DNA of 64,000 bases from positions 1 through 64,000 of the forward strand of contig NZ_WEGJ01000006.1 of assembly GCF_009604385.1 (NCBI RefSeq). Direction: 5' to 3'. Source of the stretch: Streptomyces smaragdinus (GTDB taxonomy: Bacteria; Actinomycetota; Actinomycetes; Streptomycetales; Streptomycetaceae). The notes below the pieces were generated by a model that ran no database searches, was not told where the DNA came from, and saw only the letters and a program-made list of their open reading frames with translations. Of this stretch, positions 8,890 through 17,656 are shown in pieces (position 1 is the first letter of the stretch; each line of letters starts with the position of its first letter). Both the position numbers and the translations under genes were made by a program.

Positions 8890-9254
8890 GCGCCGCCCTC
8901 CATCCGCCCGCGGATCTCCTCGGCGCGCGGGTCGAGGCGGGCCGCGGCGTAGCGGGCGTACCACCAGGCGATCAGAAAGGTCGTCAGGAACTGGGCGAGG
9001 CCCAGCGCGAAGGCGACGTTGACGTGGCCGGTGAGCTCACGGGCCATCAGGCCGCCCGCGTAGTTGGACAGCAGGACGTACAGCAGGTACCAGCCGGTGA
9101 AGGCGAGCGTGAGCGGGAAGGCGAACGAGCGCTGCGCGTGGCGCAGTCGCGCGAACTCCGGGCTGCGCTGCACCTCCCGGTAGCGTCCGGGCCCCGGCTG
9201 CCTGGGGATGGCGGCGGGGGCTGCGCTCCCCGGCTGCGGTGGTGCGGTGTTCAC
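8886..9254 (-). CDS. DUF485 membrane protein (YjcH type)
   Basis: 122-residue protein with two membrane helices in the C-terminal two thirds. The core (YREVQRSPEFARLRHAQRSFAFP, then LLYVLLSNYAGGLM) is the DUF485 signature. These proteins accompany actP-like symporters and are thought to help their assembly or activity. GTG at 9254 is chosen as start because CCAGGAG precedes it; the frame upstream shows no coding bias. Confidence 0.85.
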   Translation of the reverse strand: MNTAPPQPGSAAPAAIPRQPGPGRYREVQRSPEFARLRHAQRSFAFPLTLAFTGWYLLYVLLSNYAGGLMARELTGHVNVAFALGLAQFLTTFLIAWWYARYAAARLDPRAEEIRGRMEGGA

Positions 9255-9339
9255 GTGGGCTCCTGGTCCGTTGGGGGCGGATCGGCACTCGGGCGGTTTC
9301 TGCCGTTCTATGGCGATCCCTGTCCGATATGACGATTTG

Positions 9340-9356
9340 CGCATGTTACAAATGCG
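9340..9356. promoter_or_regulatory. Inverted repeat in divergent promoter region
   Basis: CGCAT (9340-9344) and ATGCG (9352-9356) flank GTTACAA, about 85 bases upstream of the DUF485-symporter operon and 150 bases upstream of the subtilase gene. It is a plausible operator for either direction; no specific factor can be named. Confidence 0.3.
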
Positions 9357-9508
9357 ACGGCCGGTACCCCTGGTGCCGACACGGCTGATCTGTCACCAAG
9401 TGGCGTATTGAACGGGGGTGGTGATCGGGGATAGCTTCCCTTGCCATGTCCCCGCCCACGGGTGCGCACCTCGTCCGCGGGCGGAATCACCGATGATCTG
9501 GAGATCCC

Positions 9509-11035
9509 ATGACTCATCCCGGTTCGAGACGCCGCCGTCTGCTCGCGGTGTCGCTCGGTCTGGCGCTCACCGCGTCGCTCGGCTTCCTGCCGGCGGCAGC
9601 ATCGGCCGCGACCGCCCCGGCCGCCGGCACCGAGGCGGCGGCCGCGGGCACCCTCGCCTATGTCGTGAACACCACCCCGGACGCCCGCACCGTCGCGCGG
9701 GTGTCCAGGGCGATCGAGGATGCCGACGGACAGGTCGTCATCGCGTACGGGAAGATCGGCGTCATCGTCGTGCACTCCGCCAACCCTGACTTCGCCGCGC
9801 GGATGCGCGCCGTCCGCGGGGTGCAGTCGGCCGGTGCCACCCGTACCGCCCCGCTGCAGGCCGCCGGCACCACGGAGGTCGGCGCGCCGCAGAAGCTCGA
9901 CGCCGCGCAGCGGGCCCGTACCGCCGCGGCGGCGACGCCCGCGCAGGAGCCGCTCGAGGCGGACCAGTGGGACCTGCGGGCGATCAAGGCCGACCAGGCC
10001 TCGGGGATCAACCCCGGCAGCTCCAAGGTGACCGTCGCCGTCGTCGACACCGGTGTGGACGACACCCACCCGGACCTGACGGCGAACTTCTCCGCGTCCC
10101 AGTCGGCGTCCTGCGTCGGGGGTGTGCCGGACACCAGCCCGGGCGCCTGGCGGCCGATGAACGCCGGCCACTACCACGGCACCCATGTCGCCGGTGAGAT
10201 CGCCGCCGCCCGCAACGGCATCGGCGTGGCCGGCGTGGCACCGGGCGTCAAGGTGGCCTCGATCAAGGTCGCCCAGCAGGACGACACCCAGCTCTTCTAC
10301 CCGGAGTCGGTGGTCTGCGCCTTCGTCTTCGCCGCCGATCACGGCGTGGAGATCACCAACAACAGCTACTACATCGACCCGTGGCTCTACAACTGCCCGG
10401 ACGACCCCGACCAGCGCGCCATCCTCGACGCGGTCGGCCGGGCCTCGATGTACGCCCAGGGCAAGGGGGTGCTGAACGTGGCCTCGGCGGGCAACTCCTC
10501 CCACGACCTGGACTCGGACGCGATCGTCGACGCCTCGAGCCCCGACGACGGCACCACGTTCCCCCGGACCATCGACCCGCACGTGTGCCTCGACATCCCG
10601 ACCCAGCTGCCCGGCGTGCTCACCGTGAGCGCCACGGGCCCGCTGAACGGCAAGTCGTACTACTCGTCGTACGGCAACGGCGTCATCGACGTCGCCGCCC
10701 CCGGCGGCGACGGCCGGGTCCCGGCCGACACCCCGTCGAAGAACGGGCGCATCCTGTCGACGCTGCCCGGCGGCCAGTACGGCTTCCTCCAGGGCACCTC
10801 GATGGCCGGCCCGCACGCGGCGGCGGTGGCGGCGCTCATCAAAAGCAGTCACCCGGCGCTGGGCGGCGCCCAGCTCCAGGTGCTGCTGAAGGCCCAGGCG
10901 AACGACCAGGTCTGCCCCGAGTTCTACGACACGGACGGCAACGGCGTCGCGGACGCGGTCTGCGTCGGCGGCAAGAGCCGCAACGGGTTCTACGGCGAGG
11001 GCATCGTGGACGCCCTGGACGCCGTCAGGAAGTGA
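9509..11035 (+). CDS. Secreted S8 subtilisin-like serine protease
   Basis: 508-residue exported protease. A Sec-type signal peptide is clear: GSRRRRLLAVSLGLALTASLGFLPAAASAA, cleavage near residue 33. An inhibitor-like propeptide follows (about 45-130). The catalytic triad is intact: Asp180 in VVDTGVD, His223 in HGTHVAGE and Ser431 in GTSMAGP. The oxyanion Asn lies in SAGNSS. No cell-wall anchor is seen, so the enzyme is probably released. A 14-bp hairpin at 11056-11089, inside the facing gene, probably ends its transcript. Confidence 0.93.
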   Translation: MTHPGSRRRRLLAVSLGLALTASLGFLPAAASAATAPAAGTEAAAAGTLAYVVNTTPDARTVARVSRAIEDADGQVVIAYGKIGVIVVHSANPDFAARMRAVRGVQSAGATRTAPLQAAGTTEVGAPQKLDAAQRARTAAAATPAQEPLEADQWDLRAIKADQASGINPGSSKVTVAVVDTGVDDTHPDLTANFSASQSASCVGGVPDTSPGAWRPMNAGHYHGTHVAGEIAAARNGIGVAGVAPGVKVASIKVAQQDDTQLFYPESVVCAFVFAADHGVEITNNSYYIDPWLYNCPDDPDQRAILDAVGRASMYAQGKGVLNVASAGNSSHDLDSDAIVDASSPDDGTTFPRTIDPHVCLDIPTQLPGVLTVSATGPLNGKSYYSSYGNGVIDVAAPGGDGRVPADTPSKNGRILSTLPGGQYGFLQGTSMAGPHAAAVAALIKSSHPALGGAQLQVLLKAQANDQVCPEFYDTDGNGVADAVCVGGKSRNGFYGEGIVDALDAVRK

Positions 11036-11705
11036 CCGGCTGCACCGATTGAGGGCGGACGGTGTGCTGTTCCCGCAGCACACCGTCCGTCAGCAGGTAC
11101 TGGGCACCGAGATAGGTGGCCATCACCCAGAACGACGCCAGCGGCAGCTGCGGCCAGTCCGCCAGGTCGGTGGCGATCAGCCCGTCGGAGACAAAGAACA
11201 GCGCGCCGCCCGCCGCGGCGGTGCGGCCCAGCTCGGTGGCGCAGCAGGCCATCGCCGCGAGCAGCAGGCTGTAGAGCCCGATGGGGATCCGCAGGGCGCC
11301 GTCCAGCCCCGTCCACAGCGCGGCGACGAGCCCCGCCCACACCACGGCGTAGCCGACCGCGACCCACAGGCCGGGCCGGGCGCGGAAGAGCAGCAGGTAG
11401 CAGACGTGCCCGGCGGCGAAGCACCCCATGCCGGCGAGGAACTGCACGGTCGAGCCGAACTGCAGCAGGACGTCGCCGGCCCAGCCGCACAGCAGCGCGG
11501 CCGTCAGCAGCCGCGGCGCCTTGCGGGAGGCGGCGTAGGCGGCGAGGGCGGGCATCAGCAGCGGCTTGGTGAGGTCGTCCAGCCAGTCGAGGCCGGCGAG
11601 CAGGCCGATCAGATGGACGGCGCTGATCCCGGCGAAGACACGCAGCAGCGGCTTGGGCCTGGGCATGATGTCGGCCCACGCCGGGCCTCTGCTCAGGGTG
11701 CTCAT
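11025..11705 (-). CDS. YhhN-family (lysoplasmalogenase-like) membrane protein
   Basis: 226-residue protein with about eight membrane helices. The YhhN/TMEM86 pattern is present: early DWLDDLTKPLLMPALAAY, central LLCGWAGDVLLQF and late GGALFFVSDGLIA. Characterised relatives hydrolyse the vinyl ether bond of lysoplasmalogens; substrate here is unproven. ATG at 11705 is chosen because GGAGGGGAC lies upstream and the extra N-terminal residues of longer frames are unlike the family. Its 3' end overlaps the subtilase stop by 11 bases. Confidence 0.78.
   Translation of the reverse strand: MSTLSRGPAWADIMPRPKPLLRVFAGISAVHLIGLLAGLDWLDDLTKPLLMPALAAYAASRKAPRLLTAALLCGWAGDVLLQFGSTVQFLAGMGCFAAGHVCYLLLFRARPGLWVAVGYAVVWAGLVAALWTGLDGALRIPIGLYSLLLAAMACCATELGRTAAAGGALFFVSDGLIATDLADWPQLPLASFWVMATYLGAQYLLTDGVLREQHTVRPQSVQPVTS
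11056..11089 (+). terminator. Perfect hairpin inside a convergent coding region
   Basis: Fourteen-base perfect stem (11056-11069 with 11076-11089) and TTCCCG loop, 21 bases after the subtilase stop. It lies in the last codons of the facing YhhN gene, which therefore encode ...LREQHTVRP. It looks like a terminator for the subtilase gene. Confidence 0.65.
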
Positions 11706-11840
11706 GCGACTGTCCCCTCCACTGCTGCCGTTACGCCGCTCGTCGAACGTGGCAGAACAATAGCTTCCGCAAGCGGCGCCATGGGCCCCGCCGGACAACC
11801 GTGACCAGCCTGTTCACCGCCCCCGATGGCCGGTTTTCGC

Positions 11841-12737
11841 TCACGCCGCCGAGTCGGCGGCCTGCGGGGCCGCCGCGACGGCGGCCGGGGCCCCGGCGGG
11901 CTGCCAGCCGGGGCCGCGGAACACCCGTCCCAGGCGCTCGCGCCAGTCCCCCGCGGCCCGTACATCGCGTGCGATGGCGGCGTACTCGTGGGTGGCGACG
12001 CGCAGCGGGTTGAACGTCGTGATGTTCTTCGTCAGCCCGTAGACGCACGGCTCGGTCTGCGCGCGCTCCGGCTCGAAGGAGCGGAAGAGCCGGTCCCAGA
12101 CGATGAGGATGCCGCCGAAGTTGCGGTCCAGATAGCTGCCCTGGGAGGCGTGGTGGACCCGGTGGTGCGAGGGGGTGTTGAAGAGCCACTCCACGGGCCG
12201 CGGCAGTGTCCTGATCCGCTCGGTGTGGATCGGGAACTGGTAGACCAGGCTGACGGACGAGCAGAAGGCCAGCACCGCCGGATGCACGCCGGCGGCGATC
12301 ATCGGCAGATAGAAGAGCCAGGTCGTCGCACCCGTCCAGGGCTGGCGCAGTGCGGTGGAGAGGTTGAACTTCCGGCTGGAGTGGTGGACCACGTGGCTGG
12401 CCCACAGCACCCGGATCACATGGTGGCCGCGGTGCGACCAGTAGTAGCAGTAGTCCTGCGCCAGCAGCGCGAGCAGCACCGACCACCAGGTGATGTCCCA
12501 GTGCACCGGGGTCGCCGCGTACAGGGCGGTGTAGACGGCGACCGCCGGGATCTTCCACAGCGCCTCGGTGAAGAGGCTGCCGAGGCCCATCGTGATGCTG
12601 GTCGCGGCGTCCTTCGTCTCGTACCCGACGGCGTCGTCGTCGGGATGGAGCCGGTAACTGATGATCTCGACGACCGTCAGCAGGATGAACGCGGGTATGG
12701 ACCAGAGCACCACGTCGGGGAGCTGGGGAACAGACAT
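11841..12737 (-). CDS. Sterol desaturase/fatty acid hydroxylase family protein
   Basis: 298-residue integral membrane di-iron protein. The histidine clusters that bind iron in this superfamily are all present: HRGHH near residue 135, HVVHHS near 147 and HHRVHHASQ near 205. Four hydrophobic segments place the clusters on the cytoplasmic face. Members hydroxylate or desaturate lipids; bacterial substrates are mostly unknown and no sterol genes are seen here. It lies 50 bases downstream of the hypX-like gene on the same strand, so read-through is possible. Confidence 0.85.
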   Translation of the reverse strand: MSVPQLPDVVLWSIPAFILLTVVEIISYRLHPDDDAVGYETKDAATSITMGLGSLFTEALWKIPAVAVYTALYAATPVHWDITWWSVLLALLAQDYCYYWSHRGHHVIRVLWASHVVHHSSRKFNLSTALRQPWTGATTWLFYLPMIAAGVHPAVLAFCSSVSLVYQFPIHTERIRTLPRPVEWLFNTPSHHRVHHASQGSYLDRNFGGILIVWDRLFRSFEPERAQTEPCVYGLTKNITTFNPLRVATHEYAAIARDVRAAGDWRERLGRVFRGPGWQPAGAPAAVAAAPQAADSAA

Positions 12738-12787
12738 GAGCGCAGGTTAGAGGCACCGGGGCGGTGGCACCAGAGGCCGCCGCCGCT

Positions 12788-14461
12788 TCATCGCGCCACC
12801 GGCGCGCCCACCGGCTGTTTGCGGATGAACGCCGAGCGTAGCCGGTGGTAGGTCCCGCCCGTGAAATCCAGACGCATCCGGGCCAGTTCACCGGCCCGGT
12901 ACAGGGCCAGGGGCTTGGTCTCCTCGTCCAGCTCGCGGCGCCGGGCCTTGTCCCGCAGCCGCGCGGCCAGATGCGGGGAGGCGGCGACGCGGCGGGCGAG
13001 GGCGGCGGCCTCGCCGGGGAAGCCCTCGGGGGAGGCGGGCAGCACGCAGTCCGCGAGGCCCAGATGGCGGGCCCGGGCGGCGCTGACGGGGACGGCGTCC
13101 TCGGTGAGCCGGCGGGCCTGCTCGCGGCCGACGCGGCGGGGCAGGGTGTACGTCCAGTACTCGGAGCCGTACAGGCCCATCAGCCGGTAGTGGGGGTTCA
13201 GCACCACGCCCTGGCGGCACCAGACCTCGTCGGCGGCCAGCGCCAGCATGACCCCGCCGGCCGCCGCGTTGCCGCCGAGGGCGGCGACGGTGAGCCGGTC
13301 GGTGGTCGTCAGGACCGCCTCGACGAGGTCGTCCATGGCGTTGATGTTCTCCCAGGACTCCCGCACCGGGTCGGCGGCGGCCTCGATCTCGCCGAGGTGG
13401 ATGCCGTTGGAGAAGAAGTCGCGGGTGGCGCCGAGGACGACGACCCGGGTGGGGCGGGTGAGGGCGTGCCGGTACGCGCCGAGCAGCCGGCGGCACTGGA
13501 GGGTCGACATGGCACCCGCCGGGAAGGAGAAGCGCACCAGGCCCACCCGGCCCCGCTCCTCGTAGCGGACGTCGGTCCAGGTGCGCCGGCCGGGCGGCAG
13601 GACCAGGCGGACGGGGGCGTCGGGCAGCGCGCGGGCCTCGTCGCCCAGCGCGGTGACGGCGGACTGCTTGAACGTGGGGACGGTGCGGCGTCCGGGTCTG
13701 AGCTGGGTGAGCCACACCGCCCCGTCGGCCGTGCCCCGGCAGACGGCGCCGGCCCGGCGGGCGAGGAGACGGCCGGGGGCGCCGGTGATGCGGTCCTCCT
13801 CGTGGCCGCCGTAGAGGAAGAACTCCCGGCCGCCGATCTCGTCGAGGACCCCGGGCTGGGAGTCGGCCGCCCGCAGCCGGCGCAGCACGGTCGCAGTGGT
13901 GTCGCGGGTCCAGTCGATCCGGCGCCGCGCCTGCGGGAAGCGGGGGCGGGCCCGGCCGGTGACGCCGGGGCGGGAGTAGTCGAGCGGCTCGGGGCGGTAG
14001 CCGCCGGAGGCGAAGCGCTGGACGGCGAGATGGACGGCCTCCAGGGCGGCGTCGGCCACCTCGCCGCGGTAGAGGTCGCTCTTCGCGGCGTCCGGGGGCA
14101 GTTCGCAGGCGACGCTCGCCCAGATGTCGCCGGCGTCGAACTCCTCGGCCGCCTGCAGAACCGTTACGCCCCAGTGCCGCTCCCCGCCGTCGATCGCCCA
14201 GTCCAGGGCCGCGGGGCCGCGGTCGCCCACCGGGCCGGGATGGACGACCAGACAGACCCGCCGGGTCCACAGCTCGCGGGGGATCGCGGACTTCAGCATC
14301 GGGGCGACGACGAGATGGGGGTCGAAGGTACGGACGGTGGCGCAGACCTCCTCGTCGGCACCGGCCAGTTGGAGTCGTACGACATGTCCCCGGTCGTGGA
14401 GCTCGGCGTCCACGCGCTGGGTCAGGCTGTTGTTCGCGCTGGCGAGAAGAAGGATCCGCAT
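12788..14461 (-). CDS. hypX: HypX/HoxX-like protein (formyl-THF to CO type)
   Basis: 557-residue two-domain protein. Residues about 1-270 resemble formyltransferases: VVHPGPVGDRGP at 72-83 and EEFDAGDIW near 105-115 mark the formyl-THF site. Residues about 275-540 are crotonase-like, with FFSNGIHLGEIEA, GGNAAAGGVMLALAADEVWCR and GLYGSEYWTYTLPRRVG. This architecture is that of HypX, which makes the CO ligand of [NiFe]-hydrogenase from formyl-THF under aerobic conditions. No hydrogenase or hyp genes are nearby, so its partner must be elsewhere or its use differs. Confidence 0.85.
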   Translation of the reverse strand: MRILLLASANNSLTQRVDAELHDRGHVVRLQLAGADEEVCATVRTFDPHLVVAPMLKSAIPRELWTRRVCLVVHPGPVGDRGPAALDWAIDGGERHWGVTVLQAAEEFDAGDIWASVACELPPDAAKSDLYRGEVADAALEAVHLAVQRFASGGYRPEPLDYSRPGVTGRARPRFPQARRRIDWTRDTTATVLRRLRAADSQPGVLDEIGGREFFLYGGHEEDRITGAPGRLLARRAGAVCRGTADGAVWLTQLRPGRRTVPTFKQSAVTALGDEARALPDAPVRLVLPPGRRTWTDVRYEERGRVGLVRFSFPAGAMSTLQCRRLLGAYRHALTRPTRVVVLGATRDFFSNGIHLGEIEAAADPVRESWENINAMDDLVEAVLTTTDRLTVAALGGNAAAGGVMLALAADEVWCRQGVVLNPHYRLMGLYGSEYWTYTLPRRVGREQARRLTEDAVPVSAARARHLGLADCVLPASPEGFPGEAAALARRVAASPHLAARLRDKARRRELDEETKPLALYRAGELARMRLDFTGGTYHRLRSAFIRKQPVGAPVAR

Positions 14462-14725
14462 GTGTCCTCCGGGCGGCTGTGAATCATCACCATTGGTGCA
14501 CGCGCCACCACACGAGGTAACGCGATTCCCCGTTTCCGCCGAATCGGTCAGGCGTTTCGGATATACCTGTTCGGGCGTGCGCCCGCGCGGGCAGGCTGCC
14601 GCACAGGTCCTCTCGGTTCAGGGGGACTTCCTCGCGTGTACGTGCCACCGTCACCGCCGATTCGCCGGCAGACCCGACCGTGAAGCGCCCCTCCCGAACT
14701 CCCCGAGGACCCAGGAGGCACCTTC

Positions 14726-16774
14726 ATGTCCCCCATCGACCGCCGCAGGTTCCTGCGGACCGCGGGCGCCACCGCCGCCTTCACCGCACTGGCCGACAGC
14801 ATCGACCGGGCCGCGGCCATCCCGCCCGCCCGGGGGTCCGGCTCGATCCGCGACGTCGAGCACATCGTCGTGCTGATGCAGGAGAACGAGTCGTTCGACC
14901 ACTATCTGGGCCGGCTGTCCGGCGTCAGAGGCTTCGGCGACCCGCGTCCGGTCGTCCTGCCGTCCGGCAGGACCGTGTGGCACCAGCAGGACGGCGAGCG
15001 GACCGTGCTGCCGTTCCGCCCGGACGACGAGCTGCTGGGCAGCGAGTATCTGCAGGGCCTCAACCATGACTGGGCCGGCGGCCAGGCCGCGTACAACGGC
15101 GGTGCGTACGACAACTGGATCGCGGCGAAGACCGCCGCCACCATGTCGTACCTGGACCGCGGGGACATCCCGTTCCACTATGCGCTCGCCGACGCGTTCA
15201 CCGTGTGCGACGCGTACTTCTGCTCCTTCATCGGCGCCACCGACCCCAACCGCTACTACCTGTGGTCGGGTTCCAACGGCAGCGACGGCACGGGCGGCGG
15301 GCCCGTCCTCGGCAACGAGGAGCGCGGGTACGGCTGGCGCACGTACCCCGAGCGGCTCGAGGCGGCGGGGGTGTCCTGGAAGATCTACCAGGACGTCGGC
15401 GACGGGCTGGACGCGGGCGGGTCCTGGGGCTGGATCGAGGACGCCTTCCGCGGGAACTACGGCGACAACTCGCTGCTGTACTTCGACAACTACCGGGAGG
15501 CGCAACCGGGCGACCCGCTGTACGAGAAGGCGCGCACGGGGACGAACGCGAAGGCCGGCGAGGACTTCTTCCACGTCCTGCGCTCCGACGTGCGGACCGG
15601 GAAGCTGCCGCAGGTCTCGTGGATCGTGGCCCCCGAGGCCTTCAGCGAGCACTCCAACTGGCCGCCGAACTACGGCGCCTGGTACATCTCGCGGGTGCTG
15701 GACGCGCTGACCTCCGACCCGGAGGTGTGGAGCCGGACGGCGCTGTTCGTCACGTACGACGAGAACGACGGCTTCTTCGACCACGTGGTCCCGCCGTTCC
15801 CGCCGCTGTCGCCCGAGCAGGGCGCCTCCACCGCCGACACCTCGCTGGACGTCTACCGCGGCGGTGTCGCGGGGTACGCGCGGCCGGGTCCGTACGGGTT
15901 CGGGCCGCGGGTGCCGATGTTCGTCGTCTCGCCGTGGTCGACGGGCGGTTACGTCTGCTCCGAGACCTTCGACCACACCTCGATCATCCGGTTCACGGAG
16001 GAGCGCTTCGGCGTCCGCGAGCCGAACATCTCGCCCTGGCGCCGGGCCGTGGCCGGCGATCTGACCTCGGCGTTCGACTTCCGGCGCAAGGACACGCGGG
16101 TACGTCCGCTGCCGGACACCTCCGGCTTCACGCCGCCGGACCGGGAGCGGCACCCGTCGTATCCGCTTCTCCCGCCGGCCGACGGGGCGATGCCCGGGCA
16201 GGAGCGCGGCGGGCGTCCGGCACGGCCGCTGCGGTACGCGCCGGTGGTCGACGGGCGCCGGGGCGCGGACGGCTTCGAGGTGTCGTTCAGCGGCGGCGCG
16301 CACGCCGGTGCGTGCTTCTACGCGACCTCCGCGGCGGACGGCCAGGGCCCGCGTACGTACACGGCGGAGGCCGGGAAGAGCATCGCCGGTGCCTGGGCGA
16401 CGGACGGCGCGTACGACGTGTCGGTGTGGGGGCCGAACGGCAGCCTCGCCGCCTTCCGCGGCGCCACGCTGGACCCGGGCGCCGAGGTGACCGCGCGGCA
16501 CGACGCGCGCACGGGCGACGTGACGCTGACGCTGGACAACGGCGGCCCGCGCGAGCGGCGGCTGACGGTGACCAACGCGTACGGGGGCGCGTCCCGCACG
16601 CTGCGGGTGAGGCCCGGCGCCCGGGTGCGGCACACGGTGGAACTGCGGCACAGCGCCCGGTGGTTCGACGTGAGCGTGACGGACGAGGCGGACCCGGCGT
16701 TCCTGCGCCGCTTCGCGGGACACGTCGAAACGGGCGAGCCGGGCGTGAGCGACCCGGCGCTGGGCACGGACTGA
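14726..16774 (+). CDS. plcC: Tat-exported phospholipase C, phosphocholine-specific type
   Basis: 682-residue secreted phosphoesterase. The N-terminus has a Tat signal (DRRRFLRTAGATAAFTAL). The catalytic domain starts with HIVVLMQENESFDHYLG, the acid-phosphatase/PLC family nucleophile and metal segment, and continues with GATDPNRYYLWSG and YDENDGFFDHVVPP. Two C-terminal beta domains (about residues 500-590 and 595-670) match the tandem domain of non-haemolytic PLCs. It would hydrolyse phosphatidylcholine-like lipids outside the cell; related enzymes are often controlled by phosphate supply, but I saw no clear PHO box here. Confidence 0.9.
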   Translation: MSPIDRRRFLRTAGATAAFTALADSIDRAAAIPPARGSGSIRDVEHIVVLMQENESFDHYLGRLSGVRGFGDPRPVVLPSGRTVWHQQDGERTVLPFRPDDELLGSEYLQGLNHDWAGGQAAYNGGAYDNWIAAKTAATMSYLDRGDIPFHYALADAFTVCDAYFCSFIGATDPNRYYLWSGSNGSDGTGGGPVLGNEERGYGWRTYPERLEAAGVSWKIYQDVGDGLDAGGSWGWIEDAFRGNYGDNSLLYFDNYREAQPGDPLYEKARTGTNAKAGEDFFHVLRSDVRTGKLPQVSWIVAPEAFSEHSNWPPNYGAWYISRVLDALTSDPEVWSRTALFVTYDENDGFFDHVVPPFPPLSPEQGASTADTSLDVYRGGVAGYARPGPYGFGPRVPMFVVSPWSTGGYVCSETFDHTSIIRFTEERFGVREPNISPWRRAVAGDLTSAFDFRRKDTRVRPLPDTSGFTPPDRERHPSYPLLPPADGAMPGQERGGRPARPLRYAPVVDGRRGADGFEVSFSGGAHAGACFYATSAADGQGPRTYTAEAGKSIAGAWATDGAYDVSVWGPNGSLAAFRGATLDPGAEVTARHDARTGDVTLTLDNGGPRERRLTVTNAYGGASRTLRVRPGARVRHTVELRHSARWFDVSVTDEADPAFLRRFAGHVETGEPGVSDPALGTD

Positions 16775-16807
16775 CGGCTGCCCGCGGGCGCCCCGCCCCC
16801 GGGACCG

Positions 16808-17464
16808 TCAGCGCGGCTTCACGGCCGTCACGCAGCGGGTCCACGGCGGCAGGTCGGTGAAGACCAGGTCCTTGAAGCCGGCCGTCTCGAGGACGTCCGT
16901 GTACTGGCGGACGTCGGTGTCCACCGGGGCGTCCCCGTCGTGGGCGTGACGGGACATCCGGGCCATCGCGGCGACCACCCGCGGCGTCACCCGGCCGGTG
17001 GGGAAGGCGTCCGCGAGCAGCAGCCGGCCGCCGGGGCGCAGCACCCGGTACATCTCGCGCAGCGCGGCCTCGCGGGCGTCCGCCGCGATGTGGTGCAGCG
17101 CGAACGTGCTGGTGATCACGTCACGGCTGGCGGCGGGGAGGTCCAGCGACTGGGCCTCGCCCTGCTGGAAGCGGATGCCCGGCACCGCCCGGGCGCGGCG
17201 GCGGGCGTAGCGCATCATGCCCGGCGACGGGTCGATGCCCAGCACGTCGCCGTCCGGGGCGACGCGGGCGGCGAGCCGGCGGGCCAGATGGCCGGGGCCG
17301 CAGCCGATGTCGACGACCCGCTCCCCCGGTGCCGCCCCGGTGGCGGCGGCCAGCCGCCGGTCGAGGGCGCCGCGCCGGCCGCCGAACATCAGGGCGACGA
17401 GGGCGTTGTACTGCCGGGCGCGGGTGATGAGCAGCCCCTCGGCACGGGTCTCGGTGAACGGCAT
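16808..17464 (-). CDS. Class I SAM-dependent methyltransferase
   Basis: 218-residue methyltransferase. Motif I, VVDIGCGPGHLARRLA, starts near residue 49; the acidic residue of motif II is in VLGIDPSPGMM; the later FALHHIA and EMYRVLRPGGRLLLAD segments are typical of UbiE/Coq5-like and related small-molecule methyltransferases. The substrate is not known. ATG at 17464 is chosen because GGGAGG precedes it and the frame beyond loses coding character. It is divergent from the two-component pair. Confidence 0.82.
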   Translation of the reverse strand: MPFTETRAEGLLITRARQYNALVALMFGGRRGALDRRLAAATGAAPGERVVDIGCGPGHLARRLAARVAPDGDVLGIDPSPGMMRYARRRARAVPGIRFQQGEAQSLDLPAASRDVITSTFALHHIAADAREAALREMYRVLRPGGRLLLADAFPTGRVTPRVVAAMARMSRHAHDGDAPVDTDVRQYTDVLETAGFKDLVFTDLPPWTRCVTAVKPR

Positions 17465-17656
17465 GGGTACCTCCCGGTGGTACGAGCTCGTACGCCGATG
17501 ATGGCCCGCGCGCCCGCCGCGCCGCGTCGCCCGCGAGGACGTCCGGCGGCTGCTGTCCGAAGCTCCCCCGCCGGTCCGTCTGCTGCGGAAGGCGCAGACC
17601 GTACCTGCTACTCCGGGACGAGGCGCGGGGGGTGTGCGGCGGGCTACCGTCGGCGC

